DNA from: Parcubacteria group bacterium
GTDB taxonomy: Bacteria; Patescibacteriota; Minisyncoccia; Minisyncoccales; JAGUVE01
DNA length: 9,455 bases
Assembly (NCBI GenBank): GCA_020063075.1
Contig: JAGUVE010000074.1
Coordinates: 1-9,455, forward strand
Direction: 5' to 3'
The number at the start of each line of letters is the position of its first letter. The first letter of the stretch is position 1. Of this stretch, positions 6,274 to 9,455 are shown one piece after another. The notes beneath the pieces were generated by a model, which had not been told where the DNA came from, ran no database searches, and worked only from the letters and a program-made list of their open reading frames with translations. Made by a program: the position numbers and the translations under genes.

Positions 6274-7032
6274 ATGTGTACAATCGGCGTCGTTTTCTCC
6301 AGGAAAGCCACATACATTTTTAAGAACAGGGATTTGACAAAACCGATGAAAACGGGGTTACCTGAAATAAGGGCAGGCAAATGCAAATACATCGCGTTTC
6401 CAAGGCCGACCGGCGGCATTTGGTTCGGAGTTAACGAATACGGCATTGCGCTTACTGCGTCTGACGCTCATGTGATTAAAAAATATCCTCCACAGAGAAA
6501 TGCAGGCGACAAAATAACCGCTATTTATGAGGATATTATCGCAAACTCATTCACCTTGGAGGAAGCCGAAAAAATAATGATTTATTCTTTCAGGAAAAAG
6601 ATAAAAGTTCCTGATATGCTAATTATTTCTAATTCCAAAACAGCAAGTGCTTACGAATACACGCCGGAAAAATAGGTCATTCAAAAGGCGATAACGAGTC
6701 CGATGCTTAGGACAAACTCTTTCCGTATCTTAAAAGGAGCGCCGGATAGGAAAAATGACCCGAGTTCGCATTTGAGGCATGAAAGGATAAAAGAGCTTCT
6801 TTCTGGAAAAATATATCTGGCCAAAATCAAAGCGGCTTTGGCAGACCACGAGAACGGCCCGGGAGAAAATTCGATTTGCAGGCACGGCAGAAAAAAAGGG
6901 GAATACAAGACGCAGTATTCTGCAATAACGGAGATAACCGAGAAGAAAATTACGGTTTATTATTTTGCGAATAAAAAGCCGTGCGAAGGGGAGTGGGAAA
7001 GGATAGAAATTCAGAAAGCAGCTAATCTTTAA
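6274..7032 (+). pseudogene. Ntn hydrolase of the acyl-CoA:6-APA acyltransferase type, interrupted
   Basis: An N-terminal-nucleophile amide hydrolase or acyltransferase. Met1-Cys2 places the nucleophile cysteine at the mature N-terminus after methionine removal. Further hallmarks are K-N-R-D (17-20), W-F-G-V-N-E-Y-G-I-A-L (50-60), R-T-N-S-F-R (146-151) and D-H-x-N-G-P-G-x-N-S-I-C-R-H (191-204). The frame is broken by TAG at 6673-6675, after which the same frame resumes. Between 6673 and about 6703 the +1 frame encodes a better linker (I-G-H-S-K-G-D-N-E-S-D-A), so one base lost in the A run at 6668-6672 and one gained near 6704-6706 explain the break; the repaired protein is 252 aa. It starts one base after the peptidase stop, so the pair was an operon. 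The natural substrate is unknown. Confidence 0.8.
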
Positions 7033-7098
7033 ACATTAATAGCATATAAACATAGAGGTTTGCCTAAGAAAACCAAAAAGAGAATTCTTATGGTAAAA

Positions 7099-7120
7099 AT
7101 TTCCTCGGTAAGGGGGAAAT
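7099..7120 (+). other. Stem-loop upstream of ftsZ
   Basis: ATTTCCTC (7099-7106) pairs with GGGGAAAT (7113-7120), eight base pairs with one G-T wobble, around the loop GGTAAG. On the + strand no T run follows, so it is not a standard terminator for the upstream pair. On the - strand it is followed by a short T run, but no - strand gene is seen. Confidence 0.45.
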
Positions 7121-7182
7121 AAGAGAAAAATGAAACCTTATCGTCCCCTGTTTTTGGGTTTTCAAGAGGGTAAGATTATAAA

Positions 7183-7287
7183 ATGAGCGAAAAAAATAAA
7201 CCCGGTAGTATGTTTTCAACAAATGTTTCGCTGAAAGCGGGACACTTGCCAAATTTCTACTACTGGGTAAAATTATACAATGGCTGA
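7183..7287 (+). CDS. Possible 34-aa leader peptide overlapping ftsZ
   Basis: An ATG at 7183 opens 34 codons ending at TGA 7285-7287, eight bases inside ftsZ, so translation of one could affect the other. The peptide begins M-S-E-K-N-K-P-G-S and ends N-F-Y-Y-W-V-K-L-Y-N-G; I recognise no family. The ATG overlaps the TGA of an 18-codon ORF (7130-7186) as ATGA, and that ORF follows a 10-codon one (7090-7122). TAAGAT lies six bases before the ATG, the same layout as the two promoters proposed in this window, but no good -35 is present. Short ORFs arise by chance, so this is a candidate only. Confidence 0.25.
   Translation: MSEKNKPGSMFSTNVSLKAGHLPNFYYWVKLYNG
7200..7268. repeat. 11-base inverted repeat flanking a hairpin
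   Basis: ACCCGGTAGTA at 7200-7210 and TACTACTGGGT at 7258-7268 are inverted copies with one difference that still pairs as G-U in RNA. The right arm lies in the spacer of the proposed ftsZ promoter and touches its -10 box. It may be an operator pair or the closing stem of a folded leader RNA made from a promoter further upstream. Confidence 0.5.
7224..7244 (+). other. Hairpin within the ftsZ upstream inverted repeat
   Basis: TGTTTCGCT (7224-7232) pairs with AGCGGGACA (7236-7244) through nine consecutive pairs, two of them G-U, closing a GAA triloop. It is nested inside the 11-base inverted repeat, giving a two-stem arrangement. Confidence 0.5.
7246..7273 (+). promoter_or_regulatory. Sigma70-like promoter for leaderless ftsZ
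   Basis: TTGCCA at 7246-7251 and TAAAAT at 7268-7273 are 16 bases apart. The -10 box is followed by six bases and then the ATG at 7280, exactly as at the 2849 promoter, with the same -10 hexamer. Transcription should begin at or next to the start codon. No Shine-Dalgarno sequence is present. Confidence 0.55.
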
Positions 7288-8563
7288 AAAAACTAAACTC
7301 CGCAGTGAGATTTCTTTACAACGGGGTAAAAAAGAATCGCCTGAGATTGAAAAACTCAAAACGATAAAAATTAAAGTAATTGGAATTGGCGGCGGAGCAG
7401 GTAACATCGTATCTGAAATTGCTTCTCGTTTAAAGAAAGCAAGCTTCTTCTCTGCCGATACCGATAGTCAGGCGTTGATGAAACCTCCAAAGGGTGTGGG
7501 CTTATTTCAATTTGGTCAAAATATTACTTTTGGCTTGGGAACAGGGATGAAACCAGAATTAGGGGAAACGGCGGCAAAAGAGGACCGGGAGAGAATTAAA
7601 AAAATTTTAAAAGGGGCAGACCTTTGTATATTTCTCGCCACTTTGGGCGGAGGCGTCGGTTCCGGAGCCGCTCCAATTTTTGCCGAGATTTCCAAAAATT
7701 TGGGAAATCTTAATTATGGCATTTTCACCCTGCCCTTTGGATTTGAGGGGAAAAAAAGGATGGAAATTGCCAAAAATTCCTTAGGAAAATTAAGACAAAA
7801 TCTTAATGCTTTTTCTCTCATTGAAAATGAAAGAATTTTCCAAATCATTGAGCGGAGGACGCCTTTAAAATTTGCCCTCTCTCAGATAAATAAAATTTTA
7901 GCTGAAGCGCTTGGGGGACTGATTGAGATAATCTATCAGCCGGGTTTAATAAATATTGACTTTGCCGACATCAGAACGATTTTTAGGGGAGGAGGAAAAT
8001 TGGCTTATTTGAACGCAATTGAAGCCGGCGGCGAAAATAGAACAAAGGAAGCAATTGGAAATGTCCTTAATTCTCCTCTTTATTCCTACAACATTCAGGG
8101 AGCAAAAGGGATTTTATTTGACATTGCTGGCGACAAGAACCTCGCGTTGGTTGAGGTTGGGGAAATTTCAAAGAGCATTTTTGAATTGGGGGAGAGGGGA
8201 GCAAAAATTATTTTTGGCGTTTCTGAAAACAAAGGGCGTAAAGGGAAAATTAGGGTGACGCTCTTGGCCACCGGCTGCCGGTCAAAAATTTTTCCAGAGG
8301 AAATTTCTCAAAAAAAATATTCAAAAAAGGCCCCGCCTTCGCTAAAACTTCGGAGGGCAAGGCCAAAAAAGAAAATTCAGAAAGTAAAGGTGGAAGAGCA
8401 AAAAACAGAACCGGGAGTTGAAAACACCCCCCAGCTTAGGAAAAACGCCCTCCAGCTGAAAAAAGAAGCCGAAGAAGCGGAAAGGGAATTGGTTGAAAAA
8501 GAGAAGTTTTGGGAAACACCAGCGCTTTTACGCCAGAAAAATCAAAATGCCGGAAATAACTAA
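7280..8563 (+). CDS. ftsZ: Cell division protein FtsZ, divergent
   Basis: The tubulin-like GTPase that forms the cytokinetic ring, 427 aa. The nucleotide-binding glycine loop is G-I-G-G-G-A-G-N (35-42), and A-D-T-D-S-Q-A-L (59-66) matches the usual NTDAQAL. The tubulin signature is G-G-G-V-G-S-G-A-A-P (123-132), in place of the common GGGTGTG. The T7 synergy loop G-L-I-N-I-D-F-A-D (222-230) keeps the catalytic acidic residues, so GTP hydrolysis across subunits should work. After the globular part (about residue 335) comes a Lys/Glu-rich linker of about 75 residues. The tail K-F-W-E-T-P-A-L-L-R-Q-K (409-420) resembles the conserved peptide that binds FtsA, SepF or ZipA-type partners. The gene appears leaderless and overlaps the next gene by 17 bases. 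Confidence 0.95.
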   Translation: MAEKTKLRSEISLQRGKKESPEIEKLKTIKIKVIGIGGGAGNIVSEIASRLKKASFFSADTDSQALMKPPKGVGLFQFGQNITFGLGTGMKPELGETAAKEDRERIKKILKGADLCIFLATLGGGVGSGAAPIFAEISKNLGNLNYGIFTLPFGFEGKKRMEIAKNSLGKLRQNLNAFSLIENERIFQIIERRTPLKFALSQINKILAEALGGLIEIIYQPGLINIDFADIRTIFRGGGKLAYLNAIEAGGENRTKEAIGNVLNSPLYSYNIQGAKGILFDIAGDKNLALVEVGEISKSIFELGERGAKIIFGVSENKGRKGKIRVTLLATGCRSKIFPEEISQKKYSKKAPPSLKLRRARPKKKIQKVKVEEQKTEPGVENTPQLRKNALQLKKEAEEAERELVEKEKFWETPALLRQKNQNAGNN

Positions 8564-9416
8564 CGATATTTTGAAAAAAATTTATAAGGAAAGGCAGAAA
8601 GACGCCAGAAAATATGATTTTGGATTATTGGTAGTTATTGGCGGTTCAGAATTTTATTCTGGTTCACCAGCTCTTTCAGCCCTTGCCGCTTTTAAAACCG
8701 GGGTAGATATGGTAAGAATTATCGCCCCAAAAAGAGCGGCGGACATAATCGCCGGTTTTTCTCCCAACTTAGCCGCTTTTCCTCTGGAAGGAAATTATTT
8801 AAATAAAAAACACTTCTCGGTTTTGCTTGAGATGACTGATGGGGCTAAAGAGGCCAGCCGAGGAAAAACAGCGGTGGTAATCGGCGGCGGAATAGGGAAC
8901 AATGAGGAGGTGAGGGAACTGGTCATTGAATATCTGAAACAAGTTTCCCTTCCTGCAGTAATTGACGCTGACGCTGTAAAGTGTTTGGCTAAAAATTCAG
9001 AGGTTATTTCAGGAAAAAACTTTCTAATCACCCCTCACAGCAATGAATTTTTTGTTTTAACCGGGAGAGAGGTGTGGGGCAAGAGCGAGGAGGAAAAAAT
9101 AAAAATTGTTCGCGAAGAAGCCGAGCGGTTGAAAACCACCTTGTTATTGAAGGGGCCTGTTGATATAATTTCAGACGGTAGAGAAACGGCTTTGAACAGA
9201 ACAGGCAGTCCTTATATGACAAAGGGTGGAACCGGAGACACTTTGGCCGGCATTTGCGGCGCGCTTATCGCCCGAGGGATTGATATATTTACCGCCGCTC
9301 AGGCCGGGGCATATATTAACGGTTTAGCCGGAGAATTGGCCGCTAAAAAATTCGGCGAGTCCTTGACCGCTACTGACCTGATAGAAGCCATTTCAGAAGC
9401 CATAAGAGATAAATAA
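8547..9416 (+). CDS. nnrD: ADP/ATP-dependent NAD(P)H-hydrate dehydratase
   Basis: A 289-aa ribokinase-fold enzyme that dehydrates the damaged cofactor S-NAD(P)HX back to NAD(P)H using ADP or ATP. Family motifs appear in order: V-I-G-G-S-x-x-Y-x-G-S-P (30-41), A-V-I-D-A-D-A-V (137-144), I-T-P-H-S-N-E (161-167), K-G-P-V-D-I-I (202-208), N-R-T-G-S-P-Y-M-T-K-G-G-T-G-D (217-231) with catalytic Asp231, and L-A-G-I. It lacks the N-terminal epimerase domain (NnrE) often fused to it in bacteria. I chose the ATG at 8547 because homologues begin with I-T-x-x-x-L-K-K-x-Y just there; the TTG at 8493 would add 18 atypical basic residues. The start lies inside ftsZ (17-base overlap), so the two are co-transcribed and probably coupled. 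Confidence 0.93.
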   Translation: MPEITNDILKKIYKERQKDARKYDFGLLVVIGGSEFYSGSPALSALAAFKTGVDMVRIIAPKRAADIIAGFSPNLAAFPLEGNYLNKKHFSVLLEMTDGAKEASRGKTAVVIGGGIGNNEEVRELVIEYLKQVSLPAVIDADAVKCLAKNSEVISGKNFLITPHSNEFFVLTGREVWGKSEEEKIKIVREEAERLKTTLLLKGPVDIISDGRETALNRTGSPYMTKGGTGDTLAGICGALIARGIDIFTAAQAGAYINGLAGELAAKKFGESLTATDLIEAISEAIRDK

Positions 9417-9445
9417 TTTTGAATTTCCAATTTTGAATTTTGAAT
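9415..9445. repeat. Direct repeats after nnrD
   Basis: AATTTTGAATTT occurs at 9415-9426 and 9429-9440 (14-base period), with a partial third copy ATTTTGAAT at 9437-9445. The first copy begins within the nnrD stop codon. No terminator hairpin is visible before the window ends. The array may continue beyond the edge. Confidence 0.6.
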
Positions 9446-9455
9446 GAATTTCTTA

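Larger units (their letters stand above)
7033..7279. other. Structured intergenic region upstream of ftsZ
   Basis: This 247-base stretch has no long gene. It holds a stem-loop at 7099-7120, an inverted repeat at 7200-7268 enclosing a compact hairpin at 7224-7244, a promoter at 7246-7273, and a chain of very short ORFs: 10 codons from 7090, 18 codons from 7130, and 34 codons from 7183. No tRNA or recognised riboswitch is visible. Confidence 0.6.

Noticed and set aside
6673..6675. TAG recoded as pyrrolysine or read through
   Set aside because: TAG ends other genes here (for example at 2770-2772 and 4271-4273), and the sequence just after it in this frame is unlike the family, while the shifted frame is not.
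8019..8258. 79-codon + strand ORF inside ftsZ
   Set aside because: It is an alternative frame of a well-conserved part of ftsZ, without a start signal or family resemblance.
8493..8546. Upstream TTG start for nnrD
   Set aside because: It would add a basic 18-residue extension with no family resemblance and deepen the overlap with ftsZ. The ATG at 8547 matches the usual N-terminus.

Overview
The window reads as a small-genome, AT-rich bacterium, most likely a Candidate Phyla Radiation (Patescibacteria, Parcubacteria-like) lineage. This is inferred from four things: a divergent FtsZ that keeps a bacterial-type C-terminal tail (ETPALLRQK); a stand-alone NAD(P)HX dehydratase; short A/T-rich direct repeats between genes; and the near absence of Shine-Dalgarno sequences. 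No rRNA or other marker gene is present, so the assignment is moderate. All convincing genes are on the + strand.

Region 1 (1-1943): the 3' part of a MacB/FtsX-type ABC transporter permease, then a polytopic membrane protein with a CCxHH motif in a membrane segment and an extracytoplasmic domain carrying GGHH. Region 2 (1993-2772): a class I SAM-dependent methyltransferase of unknown substrate. Region 3 (2849-5068): a tight five-gene operon behind a good sigma70-like promoter that appears to give a leaderless mRNA. It encodes a tiny cysteine-rich protein of the GDCCVxC type, three unrecognised small membrane proteins (79, 155 and 168 aa), and a ZIP metal transporter. Together with the CCxHH protein this looks like a metal-handling neighbourhood, and the three membrane proteins are the best candidates for something undescribed.

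Region 4 (5102-7032): an M28 metallopeptidase followed one base later by an N-terminal-cysteine Ntn hydrolase of the acyl-CoA:6-aminopenicillanate acyltransferase type. Both are interrupted. The peptidase has a single frameshift, best placed at a T7 run. The Ntn hydrolase has an in-frame TAG, best explained by two compensating indels about 45 bases apart. All recognisable catalytic residues are intact, so this is either recent decay or sequence error.

Region 5 (7033-7279): a 247-base intergenic stretch with several stem-loops, a chain of very short ORFs that ends overlapping ftsZ, and a second leaderless-type promoter. Region 6 (7280-9416): ftsZ overlapping the gene for ADP/ATP-dependent NAD(P)H-hydrate dehydratase, a metabolite repair enzyme. 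The window ends in a direct-repeat spacer.
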